Made by a program: the position numbers and the translations under genes. This document shows, one piece after another, positions 17,414-27,323 of a stretch of 64,000 nucleotides of DNA (positions are counted from its first letter, which is position 1; every line of letters begins with the position of its first letter). The notes under the pieces were generated by a model. It was not told the origin of the DNA. It saw only the letters and a program-made list of their open reading frames with translations, and ran no database searches. The stretch comes from Methylococcales bacterium (GTDB taxonomy: Bacteria > Pseudomonadota > Gammaproteobacteria > Methylococcales > Methylomonadaceae), in assembly GCA_026398895.1 (NCBI GenBank), contig JAPLRZ010000037.1, positions 62,001 to 126,000 on the forward strand, written 5' to 3'.

Positions 17414-19207
17414 ATGCTCAATACAGATAATGCTAACCAGCAAAAAGACGTTAAATTAAGCATTCACCAAGTGCTACATTGGCTACAAGAAGACAATCTA
17501 ATTTCCGCAGGTGATTATGAAAAATGTCTACATTATGGTGCTAGCTCAAAAAGCCAAAAAAAGCATCCGTTAAACGTACTGATTGAATGTGGGGTTACTG
17601 ACCAAACCCAATTTAGCAAACCTTTTACCCTAGAGGAGCTGACACGCTGGTTAGCTAAAAAAGTGTGTCTACCCTATTACTACATCGATCCATTAAAGAT
17701 TGATGTCGCAGCCGTGACGTTAATTTACAGTCATGCCTATGCGACAAACTATAAAATTTTGCCACTTCATGTCAGTAAAGATGAAATCATTATTGCCACC
17801 GCCGAACCCTATATTCGCAGTTGGGAAGTTGATGTGGCTAAAATTCAACAGGGGCAAATCAAGCGTGTATTTGCTAATCCCGATGAAATTACCCGTTATT
17901 TAGGCGAATTTTACGCGTTTGCTAAATCATTAAAAGGCGCGACCGATAATTCAGCCGATAAATCCACCAGTAATATTTACAATCTTGAACAATTAGTTGA
18001 ACTAGGTAAAGCCAGTGATCTCGATGCCAATAATCAGCATATCGTCAATTTAGTCAACTGGTTATTGCAATATGCTTTTGATCTACGCGCCAGTGATATT
18101 CATATTGAACCACGCCGTAAAATGGGCAATGTGCGTTTTAGAATCGATGGCATACTGCACGATGTCTACCAACTTCCTGCCGCCATTATGGGCGCGGTCA
18201 TGAGTCGGTTAAAAATTTTGGGCAGAATGAATATTATTGAAAAACGTCTGCCACAAGATGGACGTATTAAAACCCAAAGCTCACAAAAAAAAGAAATTGA
18301 ATTACGGTTATCAACGATGCCCACCGCGTTTGGCGAAAAAATCGTCATGCGGATTTTTGACCCCGAAGTATTATTGCGCAACTATCAACAACTCGGTTTC
18401 AATCACCGTGAACAAGATATTTGGAACAAAATGATTCAACACTCGCATGGCATTATTTTAGTCACAGGGCCGACAGGTTCGGGAAAAACCACCACGCTAT
18501 ATTCCACCCTAAAACACCTGTCCACCTCGGAAATAAATCTCTGCACCGTTGAAGACCCGATTGAACAAATCGAACCCAGTTTTAATCAAATGCAGGTACA
18601 TACTAATATTGGATTAACCTTTGCCAGTGGCATTCGTACCTTAATGCGCCAAGACCCTGATATTATTATGGTGGGCGAAATTCGAGATTTAGAAACTGCT
18701 GAAATGGCAATCCAAGCCTCACTCACTGGGCATTTAGTATTTTCTACTCTACACACCAACAACGCACCCGCCGCTATCACCCGCTTATTAAATATTGGCG
18801 TTCCCGATTATTTAATTCAACAAACCTTATTAGGTGTCATGGCACAACGTTTGTTACGGTTATTATGTAAATCGTGTAAAAAGCCAGTCTCTATTGAAGA
18901 TGAACAATGGGCTAGTTTAATCGCACCGTTTAAAGCTAAAAAACCTGAGCAAGTTTATGAAGCCGTCGGCTGTTTAGAATGCCGTCAGACAGGTTATTCA
19001 GGCAGAATTGGGATTTACGAAATATTCACCAATTCCCCTGCGCTAAAAAAATTAATGACTTCAAATTGTGATAACGCTGTGTTGCAAAAACAAGCCATTG
19101 CTGAAGGAATGCGCCCCTTACGTTTAAGTGCCGCTGAAAAAGTCGCTGCTGGTTTAACCAGTATTGATGAAATGATCCGCGTTGCGCCTGAAACGATTGA
19201 GTTTTGA
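17414..19207 (+). CDS. GspE/PilB-family secretion or pilus ATPase
   Basis: The 597-residue protein has an N-terminal MshEN/PilB-N-like domain (about 1-170). The secretion ATPase core follows: ASDIHIEP, Walker A GPTGSGKTT (352-360), Asp box TVEDPIEQ, Walker B DPDIIMVGEIRD and the His box TGHLVFSTLHTN. A tetracysteine zinc motif is present as CKSCK ... CLECRQTGYSGRIGIYE. Such ATPases power type II secretion or type IV pilus extension. No other pilus or secretion gene is nearby, so the partner machine is elsewhere. A TATAAT at 17378-17383 may be its promoter, lying at the right edge of the TnpB element. Confidence 0.9.
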   Translation: MLNTDNANQQKDVKLSIHQVLHWLQEDNLISAGDYEKCLHYGASSKSQKKHPLNVLIECGVTDQTQFSKPFTLEELTRWLAKKVCLPYYYIDPLKIDVAAVTLIYSHAYATNYKILPLHVSKDEIIIATAEPYIRSWEVDVAKIQQGQIKRVFANPDEITRYLGEFYAFAKSLKGATDNSADKSTSNIYNLEQLVELGKASDLDANNQHIVNLVNWLLQYAFDLRASDIHIEPRRKMGNVRFRIDGILHDVYQLPAAIMGAVMSRLKILGRMNIIEKRLPQDGRIKTQSSQKKEIELRLSTMPTAFGEKIVMRIFDPEVLLRNYQQLGFNHREQDIWNKMIQHSHGIILVTGPTGSGKTTTLYSTLKHLSTSEINLCTVEDPIEQIEPSFNQMQVHTNIGLTFASGIRTLMRQDPDIIMVGEIRDLETAEMAIQASLTGHLVFSTLHTNNAPAAITRLLNIGVPDYLIQQTLLGVMAQRLLRLLCKSCKKPVSIEDEQWASLIAPFKAKKPEQVYEAVGCLECRQTGYSGRIGIYEIFTNSPALKKLMTSNCDNAVLQKQAIAEGMRPLRLSAAEKVAAGLTSIDEMIRVAPETIEF

Positions 19208-19300
19208 AATCACCAGTGCAACTTTAAAATGCTTGCGTAACGGGGCTTAATCAGTAATGCTTAAACCGCGCCTTTTTAATTCATAGTGAACCTTGATTTT

Positions 19301-21613
19301 ATGAAAAAATTTTCTTATGTTTTGTCCATTTCACTTTTAACCTGTTCTTTATTCGCACTCAGTTCACCGCCTGCATTAGCCTGTGGCCCAAGTTTTGTGC
19401 TACCTGTGTTTGCAATGGATACTCGACCCGAACAGTTTGAGAACTATGCGAAAGGCAATGTTGGCATTATTCATCCCACACTTAACCGTTCTGCATTATT
19501 TGTGGCTTATCGAGCATTTAATAACCAGCCATTTTCTGATAAAGAACAAGCCGATTTAGTCCGCAATTGGCGAGCAGAATATGACAATACCGATGCGAAT
19601 GAAGACAGCAAAAATACCGCGATTAATAACTGGATAGCGGCGCGTAAAAAAATAGCGACCAATGAAGCAGAACCGAAAATTTATACCGATAGAACCAACC
19701 CAGAAAGCTACAGCTCTTTTTTCAACTGCACCGCAGGCGCGTTTGATAATGCCACTAAAACCCTCACCGCGCGGTTAGAAAAAACTAAAGCCGATGATGC
19801 TGCTATGAAAGACTGGTTACGCGGACAAGACCAAGTGTTTGCCAACTGTTCAGAGACCAAAGAAATGCCCAGCGCAGTGGCAACGAATGCACCCGATTGG
19901 TTAAAAGCTGACCGTGAGTATCAAATTGCCGCCGCACATTTTTATGCGACTCACTATGACGAAGCCAAAATAGGCTTTGAACAAATTGCCAAAAATACCG
20001 CGTCACCGTGGCGTGATCTATCCGCTTATTTATTGGCTAGAATCGCCATACGTCAAGCCAGTGCGATTTCTGAGGATGAGGCGCAACGCGACAAGATGCT
20101 TGCCTATTACAAACAAGCCGAAGACCAACTTAACAGTATCGTAACGGATTCCAGTTTAGCCAGTGTTCACGGCGCGGCAAAACAACTGCTAAATCTCATT
20201 CAATTTCGTCTACACCCCGAAACTCTGCACGATAATCTAGCCAAAAAACTAAGCGATAACAGTGAAAATCCGACTTTGTTTCAAGATGTCACTGATTACC
20301 GTCGTTTGCTGGATCAAGTCGCTATCATTGAAGAATCGTCTGATACAGAAAAAGCCGCCGCACAAACAAGCAATAGCAAATATCGCAAAATCAATGAATT
20401 AACTGATTGGATTTTTACCGTACAATCCAAAGAAAAAGACGCTTACACGCACGCGCTTGAAAAATGGCAAACCAGCAAAAACACCGCGTGGTTAATCGCC
20501 AGCTTAATGAAAGCCAGCGCAGAATCACCCGAAGCCGCTACTCTTATTGCCGCCAGCAAAAGCCTTGATAAAAGCTCAGCCGCATTTTTAACCGCCACTT
20601 ATCACGCCGTGCGTCTACAAATCGCCTTAGGTCAAAGCGATGAGGCGAGAAAAACTTTAGACCTAGTTTTAAATGATTCAGCATCGATAAACACCTCTGC
20701 AATCAATCAACTATTATCTGAACGGCTAAGCTTAGCCCAAGATTTGAATGAATTTGTGAAATTTTCCCAACGCCATGCCGTTGTCTTTGCATACAATGAA
20801 AGCGAATTTCTGCTAGTCGATGTCAACGCCCCAGCTAAAGCGGGTGAAGAAGATTACAATAAAAACGAAAGGGCGTGGGCTAAACGCACTATGTTTGATG
20901 CCGATGCCGCTCGTATTATGAACACCCAACTGCCCTTAACGGTATTAACCCAACTCGCACTGCACCCTGATTTACCAGATACTTTACGAAGTCGCGTTGT
21001 AATGTCAGCGTGGGTACGCGCAGTGCTATTGAATGATGAACAAACCGCTCAACAACTCGCGCCTGAATTAGCAAAGCTGATTCCTGAATTAAAAGACCAA
21101 ATACCCGTATACAGCAAAGCCAAAGACAGTAAAGCTAAAAGCTACGAAGCCGTTTTTATCATGCTCAAAAATCCAGCCATGCGTCCTTTAGTTGAACAAG
21201 GCACAGGTCGGCAAGCCACTTTTAGTGCGATTGAAAATTATCGTGACAACTGGTGGTGCAGTATTAATGAAACCGCCGATACCAGCAATGTCACCGCCCC
21301 CACGTTTTTAAGCAAAGAACAGCTTGCCCTAGCAAAAGACGAAAACGCAAAAATCAACAAATTAGCCACCAGCGGTTCTAACTTTTTAGCCACAAAAACC
21401 AGCGAATGGGCAGAGTTTGCTCCCAAAGAAAAACGCCTACCAGAAGCCTTAGCCTTAGCCGTAAAAGCCACACGTTATGGCTGTCAAAATTGCGACACAG
21501 CCAAAGTTTCCAAAGCAGCATTTGATATTTTGAAAGACCGTTTTGGAACTAGCGACTGGAAAAAGAAAACACCTTATTGGTTTAAAGATGAAGGCTGTGA
21601 ACCGACGAAATAA
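19301..21613 (+). CDS. Large secreted protein of unknown function
   Basis: The predicted 770-residue protein begins with a signal peptide (MKKFSYVLSISLLTCSLFALS...ALA) followed by CGPSF at the mature N-terminus. A GTG five codons earlier is in frame, but the ATG at 19301 is the natural signal-peptide start. The rest is alanine-rich, helical and TPR-like in feel (for example AAAHFYATHYDEAKIGFEQIA at about 205-225) with a cysteine pair near the C-terminus (YGCQNCDT). I do not recognise the family. It is likely periplasmic or surface-exposed, and lies alone between the GspE-like ATPase and the flavoprotein genes. Confidence 0.7.
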   Translation: MKKFSYVLSISLLTCSLFALSSPPALACGPSFVLPVFAMDTRPEQFENYAKGNVGIIHPTLNRSALFVAYRAFNNQPFSDKEQADLVRNWRAEYDNTDANEDSKNTAINNWIAARKKIATNEAEPKIYTDRTNPESYSSFFNCTAGAFDNATKTLTARLEKTKADDAAMKDWLRGQDQVFANCSETKEMPSAVATNAPDWLKADREYQIAAAHFYATHYDEAKIGFEQIAKNTASPWRDLSAYLLARIAIRQASAISEDEAQRDKMLAYYKQAEDQLNSIVTDSSLASVHGAAKQLLNLIQFRLHPETLHDNLAKKLSDNSENPTLFQDVTDYRRLLDQVAIIEESSDTEKAAAQTSNSKYRKINELTDWIFTVQSKEKDAYTHALEKWQTSKNTAWLIASLMKASAESPEAATLIAASKSLDKSSAAFLTATYHAVRLQIALGQSDEARKTLDLVLNDSASINTSAINQLLSERLSLAQDLNEFVKFSQRHAVVFAYNESEFLLVDVNAPAKAGEEDYNKNERAWAKRTMFDADAARIMNTQLPLTVLTQLALHPDLPDTLRSRVVMSAWVRAVLLNDEQTAQQLAPELAKLIPELKDQIPVYSKAKDSKAKSYEAVFIMLKNPAMRPLVEQGTGRQATFSAIENYRDNWWCSINETADTSNVTAPTFLSKEQLALAKDENAKINKLATSGSNFLATKTSEWAEFAPKEKRLPEALALAVKATRYGCQNCDTAKVSKAAFDILKDRFGTSDWKKKTPYWFKDEGCEPTK

Positions 21614-21734
21614 TTTTTGATTAGCGCGAGCGATTGCTAGAATTGAGCCTAGCCAATTGACAGCGGGCGAGAAGCGTAGAGCTGAAATTTTGCACTACGC
21701 TGTTTATTCATGGTAAACCGTTGAGTACATAATA

Positions 21735-22886
21735 ATGACTATTCTGACAAGAAAACAAAATACGCCGCTTAAGCTCATTATTATTGGCGGTGGCTACGCG
21801 GGTTTATCGGCATTGATTACGGTAAGAAAGCAAGTACCAGATGCTGAAATTACGCTGATTGATCCCCGCCCCTATCATTTGATTATCACCCGACTGCATG
21901 AAACTGTGCATCGTCCGTTGGATAGCATTCAAATCCCCTATAGCGTTTTAGCTAACCGTTTTAATTTTAGCCATAAACAGGGTTCAATCTCGTTTAATGA
22001 AGAGCAGCTTAAAGTTTGGAATTTGAACAAAACCATTCAGTTTGGTGAAGAAAGTTTGCCCTTTGATTATTTGCTCATAGCGACAGGCGCATTACCCATT
22101 CAAGCTGTTAATGAAGCCGCTGTGTATGATCTTAATGCTATCAGCCAACAGGGTTTTGCTAGCGTTTTGCAGCACTTTATAGCCACCACAGAGGCGCACG
22201 AAAAAACGATTAATATAGTGGGTGCAGGACCTACGGGAATTCAGTTTGCTTTTGAAATTGCTCATGTGCTTTCAAGCTGTCATGCAGATTATCAACTCAA
22301 TTTAATAGACGGCGGTGATAAGCTATTAACCGCTTTTCCCGCTGAAATAGGCGATTATGTTGAAAAACGCATGATTGAAAAAAGTATTTCCGTCATTAAA
22401 AACCAATTTTATCAAGGCATACAAGCGAATGAGATGGTGCTTAAACAGCGTCAGACAGGCGAAAAATCAACGCAAACTTCTGATTTAACGTTATTACTGC
22501 TGGGCAAAAAGCCTGAATTATTGCTACACGCAAACAGTTCAGGGCAGGTTATGCTGAATCATAAGCCGTTAACCGCTATTTTTACAGCGGGTGATTGCTC
22601 GTATTATGACGATCTAGGTTCAAACTTAATGACTTCGCAATCAGCGTTACGCAAAGGCAAAGCAGCCGCCAATAATATTCTCAGAGAAGCAGGTATTCTG
22701 TGTTTTTGTTTGCCCTATATGCACCAAGATATTGGCTATTTACTGAGCTTGGGCGCGAATGATGCGATAGGCTGGATTGGTAGCAAAAATAACATTATCA
22801 GTGGTTTGCCTGCCTTTATCGCTAAAGAAGCCATTGAAGCACAATACAATTGGTTGCTATCAGGTGTCGATACTTATATCGTTTAA
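21735..22886 (+). CDS. NDH-2-like FAD-dependent NAD(P)H oxidoreductase
   Basis: The 383-residue protein has two dinucleotide-binding motifs: IIIGGGYAGLSA near residue 15 (FAD) and INIVGAGPTGIQ near 160 (NAD(P)H). FTAGDC near 290 contacts FAD. The layout matches type II NADH:quinone oxidoreductases and related pyridine-nucleotide-disulfide oxidoreductases that lack the redox disulfide. It probably passes electrons to a quinone at the membrane surface without pumping protons. It is the first of four same-strand genes that include two START-fold proteins and a LOV sensor; a 90-base gap separates it from the next. Confidence 0.8.
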   Translation: MTILTRKQNTPLKLIIIGGGYAGLSALITVRKQVPDAEITLIDPRPYHLIITRLHETVHRPLDSIQIPYSVLANRFNFSHKQGSISFNEEQLKVWNLNKTIQFGEESLPFDYLLIATGALPIQAVNEAAVYDLNAISQQGFASVLQHFIATTEAHEKTINIVGAGPTGIQFAFEIAHVLSSCHADYQLNLIDGGDKLLTAFPAEIGDYVEKRMIEKSISVIKNQFYQGIQANEMVLKQRQTGEKSTQTSDLTLLLLGKKPELLLHANSSGQVMLNHKPLTAIFTAGDCSYYDDLGSNLMTSQSALRKGKAAANNILREAGILCFCLPYMHQDIGYLLSLGANDAIGWIGSKNNIISGLPAFIAKEAIEAQYNWLLSGVDTYIV

Positions 22887-22974
22887 TCTTGTCGTTTATT
22901 GTGTTATGTTAATAATGCAGAACAACCATAAAGCAACCGCTTTATTAATGTGAACTTAAAAAAGTGAGCAAAAT

Positions 22975-23442
22975 ATGTTTGGTTTACCTTCAAATCGTGG
23001 TGCGTCTGGCACAGGAACTATCGTCATCAATCAATCGGTAGATAACGTCTTTAGCTTTATTACTGAGGGGTTTTTTGAAAATTACCCCAGATGGTCACCA
23101 GAGGTGCAAAAGTTAGAGCTACTATCGACACCCCCACTCCAACTTAACAGCCTAGTGCGACAGGTGCGCATTGACAATGGGCAACGCAGTGAATCTACTT
23201 TTAGAATAACCACTTACAAAGTCAATCAGAAATTAGTCTTTGAAGGGGTATCGAATGCCTATCGTTGCAGCTATGAATTTAGCTCAACAAACCCGTCGGC
23301 AAACACTCAGTTAGCCTTTACCTTTGAACTGCTTAAGCTTGAACTGTTTATGCTGCCCTTTGAAAAACTTGTTTGTATCGCTGTACAGGAAGGTGCTAAA
23401 CGAACGGTAAGAAACCTGAAAAATTTAATAGAGTCATCTTAG
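22975..23442 (+). CDS. SRPBCC (START-like) ligand-binding protein
   Basis: The 155-residue protein shows the SRPBCC pattern: a first strand (GTGTIVINQSVDNVFSFIT), a WSPEVQKLELL segment and a long C-terminal amphipathic helix (KLVCIAVQEGAKRTVRNLKNLIE). This fold binds hydrophobic ligands such as lipids, quinones or polyketides. No catalytic residues stand out. It precedes the LOV gene by 57 bases and the RatA-like START protein two genes on, so two similar folds flank a light sensor. Ligand unknown. Confidence 0.7.
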   Translation: MFGLPSNRGASGTGTIVINQSVDNVFSFITEGFFENYPRWSPEVQKLELLSTPPLQLNSLVRQVRIDNGQRSESTFRITTYKVNQKLVFEGVSNAYRCSYEFSSTNPSANTQLAFTFELLKLELFMLPFEKLVCIAVQEGAKRTVRNLKNLIESS

Positions 23443-23499
23443 AAAAAAACGATGGTCACCTGTCAATAATTAAAAAACAAAACAGTTGGAGTGCATTTT

Positions 23500-23955
23500 A
23501 TGAAATTTCAAGCAGAAAAAGACGCAGGTATTATCCCTCAAATTTTAACCCAAATTCTGGATGGTTCTGTCAATGGCATTACTCTTTCTGATCCAGATAA
23601 AGACGATAATCCGATTGTCTACGCTAATAAAGCGTTTGAGAAAATAACGGGCTATAACAATGAAGAGACAGTGGGGGTTAATTGCCGTTTTTTGCAAGGA
23701 CAGGAAAAAAATCAGCCAGAATTACAACAAGTTCGTGATGCTATCAAGCATATTCAAGCCGTTGAAGTCACTCTGAAAAATTTTCGCAAAAATGGCGAAC
23801 TTTTTTATAACCGCTTGTCTATCACCCCGCTTTTTGACAGTGATGGTCATTTAATTTACTTCATGGGTGTTCAATATGACGTAACGGAACAAATACTAGC
23901 GCAGAAAGAAATTAAAGAATTGACCGATACGCTCAACAAGCTTCGCAATCAGTAA
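23500..23955 (+). CDS. Short LOV-domain blue-light photoreceptor
   Basis: The 151-residue protein is a PAS/LOV domain with short flanking helices and no output domain. The LOV signature GVNCRFLQG is present with the photoactive Cys62 that forms the flavin adduct. Also visible are NPIVYANKAFEKITGY, the flavin-contacting glutamines and asparagines (NGELFYNRLSITPLFD) and a C-terminal helix (YDVTEQILAQKEIKELTD) like the J-alpha linker. The ATG at 23500 has a TTGGAG ribosome-binding site; an upstream GTG lies within it. The ratA-like gene starts 4 bases after the stop, so light sensing may be coupled to it. FMN binding and blue-light response follow from the family. Confidence 0.9.
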   Translation: MKFQAEKDAGIIPQILTQILDGSVNGITLSDPDKDDNPIVYANKAFEKITGYNNEETVGVNCRFLQGQEKNQPELQQVRDAIKHIQAVEVTLKNFRKNGELFYNRLSITPLFDSDGHLIYFMGVQYDVTEQILAQKEIKELTDTLNKLRNQ

Positions 23956-23959
23956 CAAG

Positions 23960-24391
23960 ATGTCCAGTTTCGATAAACAGGTAACAGTTCCCTATACAGC
24001 CGAACAAATGTACGAGTTGGTTAATGATATAAATGGCTATTCAACATTTATTCCCTTATGCGCGTCATCAGAAGTTCACGAGGCACAAGATCATCAATTA
24101 AGAGCGACCATAAAAATCGCCAAAGGTAAACTCGGATTTCAATTTACCACGGTTAATACCATGAAAAAAGGACGTTCCATTACAATTAATCTGGAAAATG
24201 GCCCTTTCACCTTGCTCCAAGGTGTCTGGCGTTTTACGCCGTCAGGAGCGCGTGAATGTATTATTGCACTGCATTTTGACTTTGAATTTTCCAATAAATT
24301 ACTCGGCATTGCCTTAGGTGGCTTATTCAAACAGCTGTGTGATTCAATGGTTGAATCATTTCGTAAACAGGCGATTGTGCGTTATGGCTAA
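23960..24391 (+). CDS. RatA/Coq10-like START-domain protein
   Basis: The 143-residue protein matches the RatA/PasT/Coq10 family: VTVPYTAEQMYELVNDINGY, FIPLCASSEVHE, GPFTLLQGVWRF and C-terminal helix FKQLCDSMVESFRKQA. Members bind ubiquinone-like lipids and support respiration. The E. coli protein was first described as an inhibitor of 70S ribosome association. The usual small partner gene RnfH/RatB is absent; instead the gene follows the LOV photoreceptor by 4 bases. A role in quinone handling under light or redox control is my inference. Confidence 0.85.
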   Translation: MSSFDKQVTVPYTAEQMYELVNDINGYSTFIPLCASSEVHEAQDHQLRATIKIAKGKLGFQFTTVNTMKKGRSITINLENGPFTLLQGVWRFTPSGARECIIALHFDFEFSNKLLGIALGGLFKQLCDSMVESFRKQAIVRYG

Positions 24392-24415
24392 ATAGTCATG
24401 TTATGGGAATACTAA

Positions 24416-24898
24416 TTAATCCAAGGTTTTACTTTTAATCTGTGTTCCCAGCAGATAATCAAACCACGGCCAAGTGACACACCAATTTGCATCACTGTTG
24501 CCGCCAAGATGGTGTTCATAATGCCAACGCAAATGCCGCTTAGCCCACACGGGGTCTAAGTGCGCTTTGCGGTGTTTGTAGTAATACAGTGCAAGAGACG
24601 CATAAACAGTGCTGGTAAATAAAGGCGATACTAACAACAGCGGCACATGGAATACTACCAGCCCCGCTAATACCACCAGTTCTTTGCTTTGGGTATTCCA
24701 CGTCGTTAAGCTGATTTTTTGATACCCAGCATCAAGCATCTTGTGACGTACGCAAACCGCATGATGTTCATAAAGATGATACGCCCAGAAACTGCCCTGT
24801 TTTTTGCCCAGCGCGTGCAGAATGTATTTGTGCATCAGCCATTCACCCGCATTAGCGTATAACAAACCCAGCACACATTGTACGATTACGTTAATCAT
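24416..24898 (-). CDS. Fatty-acid-hydroxylase-like di-iron membrane protein
   Basis: The roughly 160-residue membrane protein carries spaced histidine motifs typical of the fatty acid hydroxylase/sterol desaturase/carotene hydroxylase superfamily: EWLMHKYILH, HLYEHH, HRKAH and HLRWHYEHH. A longer frame exists upstream but would overlap the permease by about 40 bases. The ATG at 24898 lies 7 bases after the permease stop. It is the last gene of the ABC exporter operon. It probably hydroxylates a lipid; because the carotenoid genes lie about 4 kb away, a carotenoid or lipid substrate is possible but unproven. Confidence 0.75.
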   Translation of the reverse strand: MINVIVQCVLGLLYANAGEWLMHKYILHALGKKQGSFWAYHLYEHHAVCVRHKMLDAGYQKISLTTWNTQSKELVVLAGLVVFHVPLLLVSPLFTSTVYASLALYYYKHRKAHLDPVWAKRHLRWHYEHHLGGNSDANWCVTWPWFDYLLGTQIKSKTLD

Positions 24899-24905
24899 AG
24901 AATTC

Positions 24906-27323
24906 TCAATAATTAAGACTATCACGCACCACAATTCGCGTGGCATGATGGGCAGGCAAATACGAAGCCAGTAAGACTAATACAGTGACAATTGCCAACC
25001 ACAACCAGACTGCAAGCCATGAAAAACTAAAATCCAGCTGTATGCCCAGCATAATTTCCCCCAATTTTCGAGACAGCGGTTCAGCCAAATAGTAGGCGAT
25101 TGGAATGCTGATTAGCCACGCCATCAGCCCATGAAATAAACCTTCCAGCATAAACAGTTTAAAAATTGCTGATGAACTGGCACCGATAGCGCGGAGTACG
25201 CCTATTTCACGCGTGCGCTGCAACACACCAATCGCTAATGTGCCAGATAAGCCGATTGCCCCGACTGAGGCAATGAGTGATGCCAGCCCTAACAACATAC
25301 TGGTGATTGGGCGAAACTGATTTTTGGCGTTCTGGCGTTGTTCCAGTTTGGCAATGGTGGTGTAAAAATCCAGCTTGATGTGATTATTCTGAAACACTTG
25401 TTTTAACGCATCGGCAACGATTTTTTCTTCTGCTTCCGTTTTAATATTTGCCGACAGCAACGCAAATGAGCTGAATTGACTGCGCTGAGTCATGGTTTGC
25501 ACCGTGCTTAAAGGCGCGTACACAGGTTCTACGTTATAACCAGAACCCACAAACCAGCGATACAAACCAATCACTTGCCACGCGCTATTGAATCGTCCCA
25601 GCAAATTGACATTGATGTTATCACCAACCTGAATACCGTTCAGCTCTGCGGTTGCCGCATTCAATACCAGCACTTTCTGCTCATTATCGCTCTGTTCAAA
25701 CCACCGCCCCGAGACGATTAATGGTTTATACATCACCGACTCAACAGGCAAGGCAATCAGTTGTACGCCTAAACTGCCCGATTGCTTCAATAACAGCTCA
25801 TTGCGTGACAGTTCAGCGGGCAGTCTGTTCCAGAATTCCAGCCCTGTGGTTTGCGGCACAGTGCGGATTAGTGCTTCAACTAAAGCCGACGGTTGATCGC
25901 TACTAAAACCTAAACGGACTGCGTAACGACTACGCGCTAGTTCGTTATCCAGCGTCAAATTAACCGTGGTAATCAAGCCGATAATGACGATAAACAGCAC
26001 ACCTGCAATAATCAGCACTATTTGCGTCCACACTAAACGCGCTTTACGACGAAACAAATTGCCTAAAGTGACCGCGTAAAGTGTCGGTAACGCACTGAAT
26101 ACGCTACGTTCCAGCCAGTTATCAAAACGGCTGCTGCCAAAATCCGCACCCAGTCCATAACTGGCAATTGCCTGTCGAACCGACATCGACGCACCACGCC
26201 AGATGGGATAAACAGAAGCACATAACGGCGCAAGCAAGCCGCCTGCCAGCATCAAATACACGGTGCATAATGAATATTCAAAGCCGTCCATTTCAATATT
26301 GAACAAATCCAACAACCACTGGCTACTGAAATACGCCGCCGCTAAACTCAGCGGCACGGCTAACACCAGAGCAAGCAATGCGACAATAAACACTTCGGTT
26401 AAATAAAGACGGGCAATGGTCAACCGCCGCGCACCGATGGATTTCATGATGCCAATCTGATCCGTTTGTTGAGTGATTAATGCGGCAATGGTGTTCAGGA
26501 TTAATACCGAACTTAACGCCAACGATGCCCACGCCATCACCGTTAAAATTAAATTGATACCCGAAAAAAACGGTCTGCCCCAATGTTGCTCAGGATTTTG
26601 TAATAACGTGGCATTAACGCTGATGCCTAACGCGCTTAACTTGGCGCGAATGTCACCCGCAATTAAACGGGCTTTTTCTTCGTTGTAAGGTTGGCTGACT
26701 TGGACTAACAATTGTCGAAAAGTAGTAGGCTGAATGCCAAAAATAGCCGCTGATTCAGGCGCGATAAAAAAATGTAACTGCCCACCAAACGGCGGCGGTT
26801 TCACAAACGGATGTCGAATAACACCATCGATGGTAAATGTTTGTTCGCCTGTCGCGGTTTCAAAAACAACAGCATCACTCTGTTTAAGCCCTGCGGCTTT
26901 GGCGGATAAACGCTCTACGGCTACCGCGTTATCATGCGGAAACTGCCCTGATAACAAGGTCATTAAATCATAGTGTTGTACCCGATAATCAGGGCGGATT
27001 ATCGCCGTGCCTGTTTGCCACTGCGGATTATTGGCGGTTTTAAAGCGCACGGTAAATTGGGTTAATTTATCTACATTCGCCACACCTGCAAGGGTTTTTA
27101 TCTGCTCGGCAACGGCAAAATCGGCATCGGTTTTGAGGATTAAACTGATATGGGACGGCTGTGAGAGTTTGTGCGAGGCATCCATTTTGCTGAGTTGTAA
27201 ATCTATCATGCCCAATAACGTACCGACCACAAATATACCGATAGCAATGCTGATAATGGCTAACAGCGTGCGGGATTTTTGTGCCAGTAAATCGGCGCGG
27301 ATTTTATGCGCGAAACTATTCAA
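24906..27323 (-). CDS. ABC exporter permease with two FtsX domains (MacB/LolE-like)
   Basis: The protein of about 805 residues has an N-terminal transmembrane helix (SRTLLAIISIAIGIFVVGTLLG), a periplasmic MacB-like domain, a three-helix FtsX block with a cytoplasmic SIGARR motif, and a second periplasmic domain. A final FtsX block contains LQRTREIGVLRAIGAS. I placed the start at a TTG overlapping the stop of the ATPase gene (27323), since longer frames run deep into that gene; another TTG at 27353 is possible. Type VII ABC exporters move lipoproteins, lipids or peptides or transmit force, rather than importing. Together with its ATPase it forms the transporter, substrate unknown. Confidence 0.85.
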   Translation of the reverse strand: MNSFAHKIRADLLAQKSRTLLAIISIAIGIFVVGTLLGMIDLQLSKMDASHKLSQPSHISLILKTDADFAVAEQIKTLAGVANVDKLTQFTVRFKTANNPQWQTGTAIIRPDYRVQHYDLMTLLSGQFPHDNAVAVERLSAKAAGLKQSDAVVFETATGEQTFTIDGVIRHPFVKPPPFGGQLHFFIAPESAAIFGIQPTTFRQLLVQVSQPYNEEKARLIAGDIRAKLSALGISVNATLLQNPEQHWGRPFFSGINLILTVMAWASLALSSVLILNTIAALITQQTDQIGIMKSIGARRLTIARLYLTEVFIVALLALVLAVPLSLAAAYFSSQWLLDLFNIEMDGFEYSLCTVYLMLAGGLLAPLCASVYPIWRGASMSVRQAIASYGLGADFGSSRFDNWLERSVFSALPTLYAVTLGNLFRRKARLVWTQIVLIIAGVLFIVIIGLITTVNLTLDNELARSRYAVRLGFSSDQPSALVEALIRTVPQTTGLEFWNRLPAELSRNELLLKQSGSLGVQLIALPVESVMYKPLIVSGRWFEQSDNEQKVLVLNAATAELNGIQVGDNINVNLLGRFNSAWQVIGLYRWFVGSGYNVEPVYAPLSTVQTMTQRSQFSSFALLSANIKTEAEEKIVADALKQVFQNNHIKLDFYTTIAKLEQRQNAKNQFRPITSMLLGLASLIASVGAIGLSGTLAIGVLQRTREIGVLRAIGASSSAIFKLFMLEGLFHGLMAWLISIPIAYYLAEPLSRKLGEIMLGIQLDFSFSWLAVWLWLAIVTVLVLLASYLPAHHATRIVVRDSLNY

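Noticed and set aside
24899-24946. Longer hydroxylase-like protein starting MPRELWCV
   Set aside because: It overlaps the permease C-terminus, while the ATG at 24898 lies 7 bases after the permease stop and begins a membrane helix.
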